From contig CM033391.1 in assembly GCA_019426215.1 (NCBI GenBank), forward strand, positions 11,644,708 to 11,708,707: a DNA stretch of 64,000 bases, written 5' to 3'. Position 1 is the first letter of the stretch, and every line of letters starts with the position of its first letter. This DNA comes from Buddleja alternifolia. Lineage: Eukaryota > Streptophyta > Magnoliopsida > Lamiales > Scrophulariaceae. A program made the position numbers and the translations under genes. Positions 22,743 to 33,656 of the stretch are shown here, piece after piece. The notes beneath the pieces are model-generated. The model saw only the letters and a list, made by a program, of their open reading frames with translations. It was not told where the DNA came from and did no database searches.

Positions 22743-25103
22743 ATGGCTCATTTCGATTCTAATGAAAATGCTGCTGCTGCTCTCGACTTTGGACTTGGAC
22801 CTGGAGCTGGTCTCGGTCTTGGTCTTCCTTCTGGTTTTGCCTCGGGTTCAGGGGTTAGGTCCGGTTCAGGCTCTGGTCCGAATACACCGGTTGTAACTCC
22901 AGTTATTCCGGTAATTCAGGCTCGGACTGAAAGGCTAACTCCGATTGTACCACCGGTGAATACAAGTATCCCGGCGCAGGCTGAAAGGCCAACGAAGTTC
23001 AGCGGGGTTGACTTCAAACGTTGGCAACAAAAGATGCTTTTTTATCTAACTACTTTGAACCTGGCAAGGTTCTTACGGGAAGACACCCCGTCTGTCCCTG
23101 AAGATTCTGACGATGTTCAAATGAGAACGGCATATGATGCCTGGCAACACTGTGATTTCCTTTGCAGGAATTACGTGCTCAATGGTTTGGATGATTCACT
23201 TTATAGTGTTTATCACTCCATGAAATCGTCAAAAGACCTCTGGGAGGCATTACATAAGAAGTATAGAACTGAGGACGCTGGACTGAAAAAGTTCATGGTC
23301 GCAAAGTTCTTAGACTTCAAAATGATGGACTCTAAGTCCGTTGTAAGCCAGGTCCAAGAGCTTCAGATTATAATACATGAAGTTCATGCCGAGGGAATGG
23401 CTTTGAGTGAGAATTTTCAAGTGGGGTCTGTGATTGAAAAATTACCGCCCTCATGGAATGAATTCAAGAACTACCTAAGGCATAAACGAAAGGAGATGAG
23501 CTTAGAAGAGTTGGTTGTCAGGCTCAGAATTGTGGAAGACAACCGGGCTTCTATCAGAAGGGCTCCTGTTCCACCAATGGCTAACGTCGTTGAAGTTCCG
23601 GAAAGTTTTAACCGGAAAAGAAAGTTCCAAGGGAATTTTCAGTCCCAGAAAAATCAAGCTGGGAAAGGAAAGCCGAAACATGGTGATGGCTCTGACGGTG
23701 GTTGCTTTAATTGCGGTCGTACTGGTCATTGGGCTAAAGACTGTAGACAGCCCAAGAAAAATAATTATCAGTCACGAAAGAAAGGTTCTGGCAAGTATAA
23801 AGGCAAGAATCAGGTTCAGAACAGGGTTCCGAACCAGGTGCAAAATCATGTGCACTTAGCTGTTGATGATGTCCAGGGCATCAACGAGTTAATTGACGAC
23901 TTGTCAAATAAACAGGTGCCAATCGATCTAACTAATCTTGATCTGACTGCCGTCGTGTTCGAAGCCAATATGGTGGACAACTCGAGGGAGTGGTTCATAG
24001 ACACTGGGGCTACTCGCCACATCTGTTCCGACAGAGATGCTTTCTCGTCCTATTCCCCAACTGAAGGACGAAGATTGTTTATGGGAAATTCAGCCACTTC
24101 ACCAGTGGTTGGAATGGGGAAAGTTGTGCTGAAGATGACTTCAGGCAAAGAACTGACATTGACTGAAGTTCTTCATGTTCCGGAGATTCGAAAGAATTTG
24201 GTATCCGGTTTAGCTTTGGTCAAGAATGGGTTCAAGATTGTCTTCGAAGCTGATAGGTTTTCTTTGACTAAGAGAGGAATTTATGTAGGAAAAGGTTACC
24301 TTGAGCAGGGCCTTTTCAAAATGAATGTAATGAATGTAATTCGCTCTCTTGTAATTGAAAACGGTGGAAATAAAAGGATTGAGAATTCTGTTTATTTGCT
24401 TGAGTATTCTAATTTGTGGCATGTTAGACTAGGACATGTCAATTATAATACTATTCGAAGATTGGTCAACTTGAATTTATTACCAACTTTTAAAGTTGAA
24501 AATGAACATAAATGTGAAATTTGTGTTGAGGCAAAGCTAGTCAAACAACCATTTCCTTCAGTGGAAAGAAACACCGCACCTCTAGAACTTATTCACAGTG
24601 ATATCTGTGATTTGAAGTTTGTGCAAACTAGAGGTGGGAAAAAGTATTTCATTACATTCATAGATGACTGCACAAAGTATTGTTATGTGTATTTACTAAG
24701 AAGTAAAGACGAAGCGCTTGGAGCGTTTACACATTACAAAACTGAAGTTGAAAATCAACTTGAGAAAAGAATAAAATCTATCCGAAGTGATAGAGGTGGA
24801 GAATACGGAGCGCCGTTTGATGAATTCTGTACCGACTCTGGAATTATTCATCAAACAACGGCACCATACTCACCTCAATCCAATGGCATTGCTGAACGCA
24901 AGAATCGCACTCTCAAAGAAATGGTGAATGCGATGTTGTTAAATTCTGGATTACCGCAGAATTTGTGGGGGGAGGCGATCCTCTCCGCCAACTATATCCT
25001 TAACAAGATTCCCCACAAAAGTAGGAGTGAGACTCCGTACGAACTTTGGAAAGGTCAAAAGCCTTCTTACAAGTACCTCAAAGTGTGGGGGGTGTTTGGC
25101 TAA
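22743..25103 (+). CDS. copia Gag-Pol N-terminal part: Gag, protease, integrase (frameshifted at end)
   Basis: The ATG lies only 57 bases after the LTR. Residues 1-80 are Gly/Ser/Pro-rich; the copia Gag domain follows ([16 protein letters not shown]). A CX2CX4HX4C zinc knuckle begins at residue 321 ([14 protein letters not shown]). The protease active site is Asp-Thr-Gly at 420-422. The integrase zinc-binding HHCC region starts at His 560. The catalytic triad is visible as Asp 620 (LIHSDICD), Asp 683 (IRSDRGGEY) and Glu 718 ([10 protein letters not shown]). The frame is closed prematurely at 25101-25103, just after KVWG, because a G-run at 25087-25092 carries one base more than the frame needs. 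The rest of integrase continues in the next frame. Confidence 0.95.
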   Translation: MAHFDSNENAAAALDFGLGPGAGLGLGLPSGFASGSGVRSGSGSGPNTPVVTPVIPVIQARTERLTPIVPPVNTSIPAQAERPTKFSGVDFKRWQQKMLFYLTTLNLARFLREDTPSVPEDSDDVQMRTAYDAWQHCDFLCRNYVLNGLDDSLYSVYHSMKSSKDLWEALHKKYRTEDAGLKKFMVAKFLDFKMMDSKSVVSQVQELQIIIHEVHAEGMALSENFQVGSVIEKLPPSWNEFKNYLRHKRKEMSLEELVVRLRIVEDNRASIRRAPVPPMANVVEVPESFNRKRKFQGNFQSQKNQAGKGKPKHGDGSDGGCFNCGRTGHWAKDCRQPKKNNYQSRKKGSGKYKGKNQVQNRVPNQVQNHVHLAVDDVQGINELIDDLSNKQVPIDLTNLDLTAVVFEANMVDNSREWFIDTGATRHICSDRDAFSSYSPTEGRRLFMGNSATSPVVGMGKVVLKMTSGKELTLTEVLHVPEIRKNLVSGLALVKNGFKIVFEADRFSLTKRGIYVGKGYLEQGLFKMNVMNVIRSLVIENGGNKRIENSVYLLEYSNLWHVRLGHVNYNTIRRLVNLNLLPTFKVENEHKCEICVEAKLVKQPFPSVERNTAPLELIHSDICDLKFVQTRGGKKYFITFIDDCTKYCYVYLLRSKDEALGAFTHYKTEVENQLEKRIKSIRSDRGGEYGAPFDEFCTDSGIIHQTTAPYSPQSNGIAERKNRTLKEMVNAMLLNSGLPQNLWGEAILSANYILNKIPHKSRSETPYELWKGQKPSYKYLKVWGVFG

Positions 25104-26792
25104 GGTAGAAATACCCAAACCCAAACAAGTTAAGATAGGGCCTAAGACTATTGATTGCATATTCATAGGTTATGCACTTAATAGTAGCGCCTATCGATTT
25201 CTGGTTCATAAATCAGAAATATCTGAGATTCATGAAAGTACTATCATGGAATCTAGAAATGCTTCATTTTTTGAGGATGTCTTTCCAAGTAAGGAAAGAA
25301 ATGAGCAAGTTCCTCTTAAAAGAACATTTGATGAGTCTACGAGTAGTTCTAATCCTGGGGATGAAGAACCACGTCGTAGCAAAAGGGCAAGAGTGCCTAA
25401 ATCATTTGGTCCCGATTTTGTTTCATATACATTAGAAGGGGAGCCAAATACGATTAAGGAAGCTATGTCCGGTCCAGATGCTCAACTCTAGAAAGAGGCT
25501 ATCAATAGTGAAATCGAGTCTATTTTACACAACTATACCTGGGAGTTGGTTGATCTTCCAAAGGGAAGTAAGCCTTTAGGCTGTAAATGGATTCTGAAAA
25601 GAAAGTATAAGACTGATGGAACTATTGATAAGTATAAGGCCCGTTTGGTAGTCAAAGGATACCGACAAACGGAAGGTCTTGATTTCTTCGATACTTATTC
25701 TCCGGTAACCAGAATAACATCCATAAGATTATTCATCGCTATTGCCGCATTGCAAAACCTTGAGATACATCAAATGGATGTTAAGACTGCGTTTCTGAAT
25801 GGAGAATTAGATGAAGAAATATACATGGAACAACCCGAGGGGTATGTTGCTCCTGGAAAGGAGAAGAAAGTGTGTAAACTTGTAAAATCACTTTACGGAC
25901 TTAAACAAGCGCCAAAACAGTGGCATGAAAAGTTTGATAGCACGATGTTGTTAAATGGTTTCAAGATCAAGGAATGTGATAAATGCGTGTATGTTAGACA
26001 AACACATAACGCATATGTCATCGTGTGTCTATATGTAGATGACATGTTGATAATGGGTAGTAATCATGAAATCATCATGAATACTAAAGGCATGTTAAAG
26101 AAGAACTTTGACATGAAGGATATGGGACTTGCAGACGTCATCTTAGGGATTAAAATCCTGAGGACTTCTGAAGGACTAGTCTTATCGCAATCTCATTACG
26201 TTGAGACGGTTTTGGAAAAATTCCTTCCTAGCGATAGTGCACCAGTCAAGACGCCAGTGGACTTGAGCGTTCATCTACGCAAGAACCATGGCGAACCCGT
26301 ATCGCAGTTAGAATATGCTAGGATAATTGGGAGTGTGATGTATATCATGAACTGTACTCGCCCTGCTCTAGCTTATTCTATGAGCAAGTTGAGTAGGTTC
26401 ACGAGTAATCCAAGTGTAGAGCATTGGAATGCTTTAACTAGAGTTCTTAAGTATTTAAAGTATACTAAAGAATATGGATTACACTACTCCAAATATCCAG
26501 CTGTAATTGAGGGATACAGTGATGCTAATTGGATATCAGACACGAACGACTCCAAGTCCACAAGTGGGTATGTATTTACCGTTGGTGGAGGAGCGCTGTC
26601 GTGGAAATCTTCTAAGCAAACTTGCATAGCCCGTTCCACAATGGAATCAGAATTCATAGCTTTAGATAAGGCTGGTAAAGAAGCTGAGTGGCTAAGAAAT
26701 TTCTTAGAAGATGTTCCCTGTTGGGAAAAACCTGTGCCTCCGATTTTGATTCATTGCGACTGTATGTCGGCAATTGGGAGGGCTCAGAGTAG

Positions 26793-26828
<36 letters not shown>

Positions 26829-26982
26829 GCATAATACCATTAAGCAGTTGATCTCTAACGGGATTATTTCCATTGATTATGTGAAATCAAAAGAGAATAT
26901 TGCAGATCCTTTGACGAAAGGATTGCCTAGAGATCAAATATGCTACCTATCAAGAGGAATGGGGTTAAAGTCTACAAATTAA
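25027..26982 (+). pseudogene. copia Pol C-terminal part: integrase end, RT and RNase H, with nonsense codon
   Basis: After the G-run slip, the integrase tail continues to 25488 and includes an acidic/basic linker (EEPRRSKRARVPKSFG). An in-frame TAG at 25489-25491 replaces a codon in a conserved spot. RT then runs open to 26982: [20 protein letters not shown], the [11 protein letters not shown] block, and the catalytic YVDD at 26032-26043. Next comes the RNase H domain with [17 protein letters not shown] and SRHIRRRHN, ending near [12 protein letters not shown]. Everything after the stop is intact, so only two small lesions separate this copy from an uninterrupted polyprotein frame. The two lesions are consistent with recent loss of coding capacity. 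Confidence 0.93.
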
Positions 26983-27540
26983 AAATTGACACAGCGGTAA
27001 CCCAACCATATTGACTGGAGATCCCAAGATCATGGTTCAATGGGACAACTAAGTTGTGAAAATTCTGGAGAGCACTTAAGAGTTTAATAAACTCTAAACC
27101 CATTGCCTAGGATAAAGAAGTGCATCCTACAAGTGTAGTAAAGGGTAAGTCTGAACTTTTAATGATTCCTATACTGTCATGAAAATGAAGTGGAGTATGG
27201 TAGGATACTCTTAAATAGGAGATCACCTATGTAAGTGTGAGGTGTAGGCCGCCTCAACATTGGGTAAAATGTAAACATTTATGAAACCAAGAGAGGGCGC
27301 CATGGCCAAAATGGGTCCAACAGTGAGAACTAAAAATTTGCTTAGAAAATTTATCATGTGAATATCATTGTCTGGTTTTACACGAACGGCTGAACAATTC
27401 AAGACATCATGTTCATTGGGTAGCCTAGTAAATCCGATGATATCTCACTAAGAAAGGTTCAAAGCCAAAAGCTACCTCTTCTGATGTGATAAAAAGTCGT
27501 TTGAACTCTCAGTTTCATGCATTGCATTAATTTCATTCGT
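26983..27540 (+). other. 3' internal non-coding region of copia element
   Basis: Between the RNase H stop and the polypurine tract. No ORF. It contains short 'GGTAACCC' and 'GAGATCCC' words of no known role. Confidence 0.6.
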
Positions 27541-27549
27541 GTGGGGGAT
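27541..27549 (+). other. polypurine tract of copia element
   Basis: GTGGGGGAT directly before the 3' LTR TGTTGACATT. Confidence 0.8.
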
Positions 27550-27956
27550 TGTTGACATTTGTGGGTATATGAAAAAGTGTGTGAACACCACTTTTGCGTA
27601 TGAAATTCGAACACCATAAGTATCGGGGATACTAATTTGTATTGGATATTTTTATTCTACTCCGAGAGTAGATTAGTTTAGCATTTCGAATTTCTCAATT
27701 CGGAGTTGAAACGAATGAGAAATTAATTGCTAATGTTGGGTGTTTGAATGTGTATATCCCACATTGGATATAAACCATAAGTTGTATGAGTTTATATACA
27801 TTTGCCTAAAGGTAAAGGGTTGGCCCTTTGGGTCATCCACTTTGGTCCTTTGTGTGAAGGGGGAAGAGCTATGTAATTGTGTCTTGACCCAATTTCTTAG
27901 CTCCTCACTCGGGCGGTCCGGTGGACCGGACCGGACCTCGGACCTCGGACCACGGA

Positions 27957-27987
<31 letters not shown>

Positions 27988-28694
27988 CGGGGCCGGGGTC
28001 GGGATCGGGTCGCGGGTCGTTGGGCCTTGGGCTTTGGGCTTTGGCTGAGATGTGTGGTTGTTGGGCTTTGGACCTCTTCTTATCTTTTTGAGCCAAAGTT
28101 TAATTAATTTGATTAATTGGGCCCAGTTCTCTTTTGGGCCAAAATTAACTAATTAATTTAGGCCCATTTCCAGTTTCTTCTTCTAGAAACCAGCAAGGCA
28201 TGTCTCCTGTTCCTTTCTCATGCAGAAGATTTCAGACGTTTCCTTACCTGTCTCCAGCCGAAATTGCCAGCCGAAAGTTGAAGTGTTTTGTTTCTTTTGG
28301 AGCCGAAACTTTTGACATTCATCAGCTGATTCTTTTTGGCTTTCTTTTTTGGTTTTCAATCTGGTTTTGTTGCCTATAAAAAGGCTCTCCCAGGTTGTGT
28401 TCAAACCACACCAAAAACAGAAAATAATTCTGCATTGTCTCAAAGCATTCTACATACATAAAAATTCTGAGAGTTCTTGGGCAAATATAGTTCGTGGGTT
28501 TTGTTCTTGAAGTGGTTCAATTACAAATATATAATCGTTGTATTTTGGGAAGTTAATTGCACGATCCCGTACCACCGTAGGCGGGGCAATATAGCTTTAA
28601 GGATAGAGAATTCATCTCTCGCCTCGATTGTCATATTGTTCGTCGTATTACTATTTTCAGAAATTTTTCTTACAAAGTGCACAGATTTGCAACA
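27550..28694 (+). repeat. 3' LTR of copia element
   Basis: 1145 bp, 54 bp longer than the 5' LTR. The GC-rich block (about 27910-28030) is rearranged: it has several CGGACCT units and five or six CGGGCT units absent from the 5' LTR. It ends ATTTGCAACA before GATAC. Confidence 0.95.
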
Positions 28695-28833
28695 GATACA
28701 TTTTTGGATGCATGTCTTGTCTCCCATCTATCTGAATGGTAAAAGCTAATTTGGAAGTGCTTAAGCTTTATAAATATGTGTGTAGACTAACCATCAAAAT
28801 TCCAAATTAAAGAAACAAATTAGTCACTTAATG

Positions 28834-28887
28834 AGCTAAAGTTGTTTTTTTTTCTCGAAAAAAAAAAAAAAAAAGGAAGCTAAAGTT
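28834..28887 (+). mobile_element. tiny retroposed insertion (34 bp) with 10-bp TSD
   Basis: AGCTAAAGTT at 28834-28843 and 28878-28887 flanks 34 bases made of a T-run, CTCG and a 17-base A-run then GGA. This fits an extremely 5'-truncated LINE/SINE tail or a twin-primed tail-only event. Confidence 0.6.
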
Positions 28888-29052
28888 CGTGGCATGTTAA
28901 TCTAATCAGTGTGAGGCATCCAATTAAATGGAATATTATAATGGGCCTATAAATGGGTTTGGAGAAGAATTGGAGTTCGCGGCTATTAGGACTCAAAAAT
29001 ATTGAGCCCCTTTTAGTTTAGCCATATGCTTGTAATCTAACTTAAAAGCATA

Positions 29053-29240
29053 AATCAAGCCTTGTTAACAATAACATAGTAATATCACTTTCACATGAGA
29101 GTTTAAATTCTGGCTGTTTTAAGTTGTGACTTTTCTGTTCTTATTTGGAGTCTTATATGGTCTTTGTGACCCGTGATTCAAAACTATCGGGTCGGGTTTG
29201 TCGGGTCAGGTTATCCCTTCGTCTTGAAAAAAAAAAAAAA
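29053..29240 (+). mobile_element. retroposed fragment (188 bp) with poly-A and 14-bp TSD
   Basis: AACTTAAAAGCATA occurs at 29039-29052 and 29241-29254. The insert ends in about 17 A residues. No pol III A/B boxes or coding motif were recognised, so it may be a truncated LINE, a SINE or a retroposed transcript. Confidence 0.75.
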
Positions 29241-29244
29241 AACT

Positions 29245-30560
29245 TAAAAGCATACGGCAGACATTTCAATTACTTAATTTTATTCTATACTGCATAATGC
29301 ATAATATATTTTCTTTTGAATTAAGCAATTACCCATATCATTATATTCGTAGTGAAAATTAATTATCAACCATCAATCATTAATAACTCTTAAGACATAA
29401 GTTTTATATGTATCTTTCCGTAAAACAGTTAAGATATAGAGCATTACATCACTGTATTAGGAAGGTTCTTTGATGCGGTGAGTGTCAAGATTATTCTTTT
29501 TCAAGTCAGGAATTAACTTTAGAATTAAGGGTTCAATTGGATGGCATATTTTTCCTTGAAAAAAACTTTTCTTGAAGTATGTTTGAAAGATATGTGGTGT
29601 TAAAAGTGTATTTGGAACAAGTATTTTTTAGAAAAAAACATGTAATAATTAGAGTTGATGTGAAATATTTTTTCCTGAGAAATTTGTTTGGATGTGGTGT
29701 TTAGATCGGTATCTTTTTTTCATAAACATATCTTAGTGAAATTCATCGACTCATATATCAAAACATAGTCTTCTTATTTCGAACGTTGAAACAAGTATGT
29801 TATCCTTATATTCGTAGTGAAAGTTAATTATCAACCATTAACAACTATATGACATAAGATTTGTATGCAGCTTTCTGTAAAAGAGCTAAGATATTGCATT
29901 TGTTTGTCAACTAAGTTCGGTATGATAATATCTTTAATATAAAGCATTACCTATACTATATTAGGAATGTTCTCTAATACAATGGTTATCAACACTATTT
30001 CGTTTTGAGTTACAAATTAACTCTTGAGAGATATTGAAAAACATTAATCTTGGGTAAAATTTTTCTGCATAATTCCATTTGAACGCTTCCACCTTTTTTT
30101 AAGTTCTGTGTAGATTAAAAATTAATAATTGAAAAGACTATCTTATGCTTTTAGTATTTTTTTTTTAGTTAAAAGTATAAGGTAGTCTTTTCAATTATTT
30201 AATTTTAATGTATATGACATATATATTTTCTTTTGAATGAAGCAATTACGTATATAATTATATCCGTAGTGAAAATTAATTACCAAAAATCAATCATTAA
30301 AACTCTAAAACATAATATTGTAAGCACCTTTATATGAAAGAGCTAAAATATTGCATTTGTTTGTCAACTAAGTTTGTAGAGCATTACTTCACTATATTAG
30401 GAATATTCTCCAACATGATGCGTATTAAGATTGTTCTTTTCGAGTAAAAAATAACCTCCAAAATGTGAGAGATTGAGAGAGATATTGAAAAACAGGAAGT
30501 TGGTAAAAAAATTCTGCATAACTTCCATCTGAACGTCTTCCACATTTAGGAAGGGTGTAT
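29245..30560. repeat. cluster of three diverged direct repeats
   Basis: Units near 29320-29490, 29805-30100 and 30190-30550 share, in order, 'TCGTAGTGAAAATTAATTA', AAGAGCTAAGATATTGCA, GAGCATTAC...TATTAGGAA, and (last two) GAGAGATATTGAAAAACA and TTCTGCATAA. Part of the last unit recurs inverted at 30820-30955, and a similar word string lies at 39845-39895. No ORF. Confidence 0.65.
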
Positions 30561-30948
30561 TGTTATGCTCAATTCTAAGACCAACTCTACTAGGCCCAAA
30601 TGTGAAGGAAAGAAGTCAACTTGGCTAAAGCGCTTTATTTGATCCATTGAATTAGTTGCTTGTTATTTCAATTCATTTTTTATTTTATTTTTAGTTTTGT
30701 TATTTCATTTATTTCTCTTTGCATCAATTTTCAATTCCATAGTTGAGTCAACGTAGTGAAGTCCTTAGTGGTTTAGTGGCAGTTGCAATTTCCCTTATTC
30801 TTAGGAATTTTTTTGTAAAAAAGGTGGAAAACGTTCAAATGGAAGTTTTTCATAATATTTTCCCTAAATTACAGTTTTTCAATATTTATCTCAATTCTCA
30901 AATCTTGGAGTTAATTTTTGACTCGAAATGGAATAATCTTGATGCCCA
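30561..30948 (+). repeat. 5' LTR of chromovirus remnant
   Basis: Starts TGTTATGC like the 3' LTR at 39839 and ends near GATGCCCA. Its last part (CTTGGAGTTAATTTTTGACT ... GGAATAATCTTGATGCCCA) matches 39847-39895. The 3' end is approximate. The 20 bases before it resemble a polypurine tract, so LTR recombination is possible. Confidence 0.5.
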
Positions 30949-30980
30949 TCGTATTAATTGGTGCTTTCATCCCGAGTTAT

Positions 30981-31120
30981 GCCTCCCCAACCCGACCCCA
31001 CTGATGACCTAATCGCTGGAAATATTCAGTTGTTGAACGCATTTACAGTTTAATTACACAAAGACTTAAAAAATACCGAGCACACGTGGTTCAACGCCAC
31101 AAAACATTGGTAGTTGCAGT
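30981..31120 (+). pseudogene. chromovirus gag start, truncated
   Basis: ATG at 30981 follows a TTGGTGCTTTCATCC primer-site-like leader. The translation starts MPPQPDPTDDL, reaches a stop within about 25 codons, and continues in frame to the MITE at 31121. No zinc knuckle is seen; the rest was deleted before the chromodomain. Assignment rests on position. Confidence 0.45.
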
Positions 31121-31803
31121 TAGGGGTGTGCGTTCGGTTCGGTTTGTCGGGTTCGGCTTGTTCGGGGTTCGGGTTTGGAATATAGCCACCCGAAACCAAA
31201 CCGAATTAATCGGTTTAATCGGGTTCGGGGTTTATTCGGATTCGGGTTAATCGGGTTCGGCTTGTTTGGGGTCCAAAAAATTTTACAAGTTCAATTCAAT
31301 TTTTTTGGACAAATTATTGGGCCTCTTAAAATAGAGGCCCAAAAACTTTTTAAATGAATTATTTGGGCCTCTATTTTTAGAGGCCCAAATGGCTGAACAA
31401 AACAGAGGCAATTTTGTTTCTGTTTTTCACATGTAAATGGAAAAACATGAAAAACAGAGGCGAATTTTTCAGCTCCCAGCAGTCTTTTAGCTGTGAGCTG
31501 AAAAACAGAGGCATTTTGCCTCTGTTTTTTGTGAGAGACTGAGACTGAGCGGCAGAAATCCTTATGGAGTGTTGAGTAGGCTATTTTCTTAACTTTGAAT
31601 ATTTTTTTAATTTTTTTTTTCATTCTAATTCGGTTTGTTCGGGAACCCGAATTTCCCGAACAAAATAAAACCCAAACCCGAACCCGAACCGAATTATGGA
31701 GTTCGGGTTCGGTATAAACCCGAGCCCGATTTTTACCCGAATAAGCCGAACTCGATCGGGTAGGTTCGGGGTCCGAATAACCCGAACTGAACGCCCACCC
31801 CTA
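31121..31803. mobile_element. hAT-like MITE with TAGGGGTG termini
   Basis: 683 bp. Terminal TAGGGGTGTGCGTTCGGTTC is mirrored by a 3' end ending CGCCCACCCCTA. The 8-bp flanks GTTGCAGT (31113-31120) and GTTGTAGT (31804-31811) match 7 of 8. Both arms are rich in GGTTCGG / CCGAACC words. Related ends are at 51353 and 63929. Confidence 0.82.
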
Positions 31804-31811
31804 GTTGTAGT

Positions 31812-32075
31812 GGCTAAATGCAAACTCAATTTTCTATTCTCAACTGGCAGTCACTAATAGCCTCCTTCTCCACTCGCCAACTTTACCCAAATCATGACAC
31901 CTCAATCTCACTCTTTCATCCTTGTATCTCCAAACCAACCACCTAAATTACACCTCACTTTCTTTGACAACACTCTCATCTTTGGAACCCAACTCCTCCA
32001 ACAACTCAAATACAAACTATAGTAACCACCCGAAATCGCATGCAACAACAAGCTAACAAGCACCAAATAAAAATG
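31812..32075 (+). other. degraded chromovirus internal sequence
   Basis: C- and A-rich, full of stops, bridging the gag start to the chromodomain. It marks the internal deletion of protease, RT and integrase. Confidence 0.4.
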
Positions 32076-32281
32076 GAATTTCAGCCGGTAGCAATTCCGA
32101 GAACTAGGGAAATTTTGGAAAACAGGAATATAAAATCTCAATATTTAATAAAATGGCACAATTTAAATCCACATGAAGCCACTTGGGAAGATTTGAGTAC
32201 ATTTCGATAGGCTCATTCAATTCAAACAACAACTTGAGCGTGTTGTGTCCAGAATTAATCAACTCGAGCCTTGCGGAGAAT
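32076..32281 (+). pseudogene. chromovirus integrase chromodomain remnant
   Basis: Translation at 32076-32212 reads FQPVAIPRTREI then SQYLIKWHNLNPHEATWEDL, the conserved chromodomain of chromovirus integrase C-termini (VKW..L....ATWE). A frame slip at about 32205 precedes the Gln-rich tail. In active chromoviruses this domain steers integration to chromatin marks. The copia element is inserted right after it, at 32286. Confidence 0.85.
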
Positions 32282-32286
32282 GCCCA

Positions 32287-32539
32287 TGCTAAAAGTACAC
32301 AGAATGAGGATGTTTATGCTAAAATACAAAGAATAGGAATGTTGGAATATATTGCAAGAGAATATATGTCTACTACATTTGTTGTATCTGAATGATACAT
32401 ATATATACACAAATACACAACTGACATAAAAAACCCTAGTCTAATAATTACATAATAGTCCCTAGGTTATTGGCCCATTGTAGAATGGGCTGGACTGGAC
32501 TTGAAGCTTGTAGGCCCAATATCTTGTTGGGCTTCAACA
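32287..32539 (-). repeat. 3' LTR of Ale-like copia
   Basis: 253 bp, TG...CA. Preceded on the minus strand by the purine tract GAGGAAGGGTG (32540-32552). Confidence 0.95.
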
Positions 32540-33651
32540 CCCTTCCTCAAGCTGAAAGCAGGTGCAAATATATCTATCATACCAAGTTGTTTTACAAAAC
32601 TACCATGTTTCACACGACCTAATGCTTTCGTGAGAACGCCTGCCACCTGATCACCAGAACGAACAAATTTAGTGGAGAGAATATTTTTCTTTACATAGTC
32701 ACGAACCACGTGACAATCTATTTCAATATGTTTTGTACGTTCGTGAAAAATAGGATTTGAGGAAATGTGGACAGCAGCTTGATTATCACAGAACAACTGA
32801 ACAGGAGTTAAGTTTGAAATTCCCAAATCTTTGAAAATACCTAAAATCCAAATAATTTCACTGCTGGTAACGGACATGACCCTATATTCTGCTTCAGTAG
32901 AGGATTTTGAGACAGTGTTTTGTTTTTTACTTTTCCAAGAGATTAATGAATCACCCAGAAAAATACAAAAACCAGTGACAGATTTACGAGACATAGGACA
33001 GGCAGCCCAATCAGAATCACAAAAAGCTTTTAATGTAAGATCAGTATTTTTCGAAAAAAACAACCCTTGTCCAGGTGAGGATTTTAAATATCTCAAAACA
33101 CGAAATGCAGATTTTAAATGTGACTCTTTAGGTTTGTGCATATACTGACTTAAAACATGAACAGAAAAAGAAATATCCGGTCGAGTATTCGTAAGATAAA
33201 TAAGCTTACCAATCAGTTTTTGATAGTTACCAATATCAACAAGAAATTTATCGTCATTACTCTCTTCAAGAGTTAATTTCAGATTTTGTTCCATGGGAAC
33301 CGAGGAAGACTTCGCTCCTAAGACACCAAAATCAGCAAGCAAATCTAACACATATTTTCGTTGATTTAAACATAAACCTCTAGACGAACGAGCAAATTCA
33401 ATACCTAGAAAGTATTTTATCTCACCAAGATCTTTTATTTGAAATTGTGAATCTAAATAAGTCTTAACATTATTAATATGATGCAAGGAATTTCCAGTTA
33501 TCACAATATCATCAACATATATCAAAAGGGATATGAACACAGATTTCTCATTTTTGACAAACAGAGAATAATCATGAAGGTTTTGCTGGAAACCATGTTG
33601 TTCGAGGCATTTTGTGAATTTTTCATTCCATTGATGAGGTGCTTGTTTCAA
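32467..33651 (-). pseudogene. Ale-like copia Pol C-terminal part: RT end and RNase H
   Basis: It begins at KQAPHQWNEKF, the RT segment immediately after the solo-LTR insertion. The catalytic YVDD box reads LLIYVDDIVITGNS, with NTRPDISF following. RNase H shows AFCDSDWAACPMSRKS, 'SKSSTEAEYR', and ERTKHIEIDCH. The frame ends inside the 3' LTR at 32467, and no stop interrupts it. It is the same translation frame as the upstream Gag-Pol segments, so the insertion is the main break. Confidence 0.93.
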
Positions 33652-33656
33652 CCCAT

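Larger units (their letters stand above)
21595..28694 (+). mobile_element. near-complete Ty1/copia retrotransposon, TSD GATAC
   Basis: 7100 bp with LTRs of 1091 and 1145 bp, an exact 5-bp duplication GATAC (21590-21594 and 28695-28699), and gag-protease-integrase-RT-RNase H order. Integrase lies before RT, which defines copia. The LTRs are almost identical outside a GC-rich variable block, so the insertion is young. The Tork lineage is suggested by the RNase H end ([12 protein letters not shown]) but is not certain. One frameshift and one nonsense codon make this copy non-autonomous. Confidence 0.95.

Noticed and set aside
31121..31803. Interstitial telomere-like repeat
   Set aside because: GGGTTCGG words look telomere-like at first, but they form the arms of a MITE with an 8-bp TSD and do not follow the plant TTTAGGG unit.
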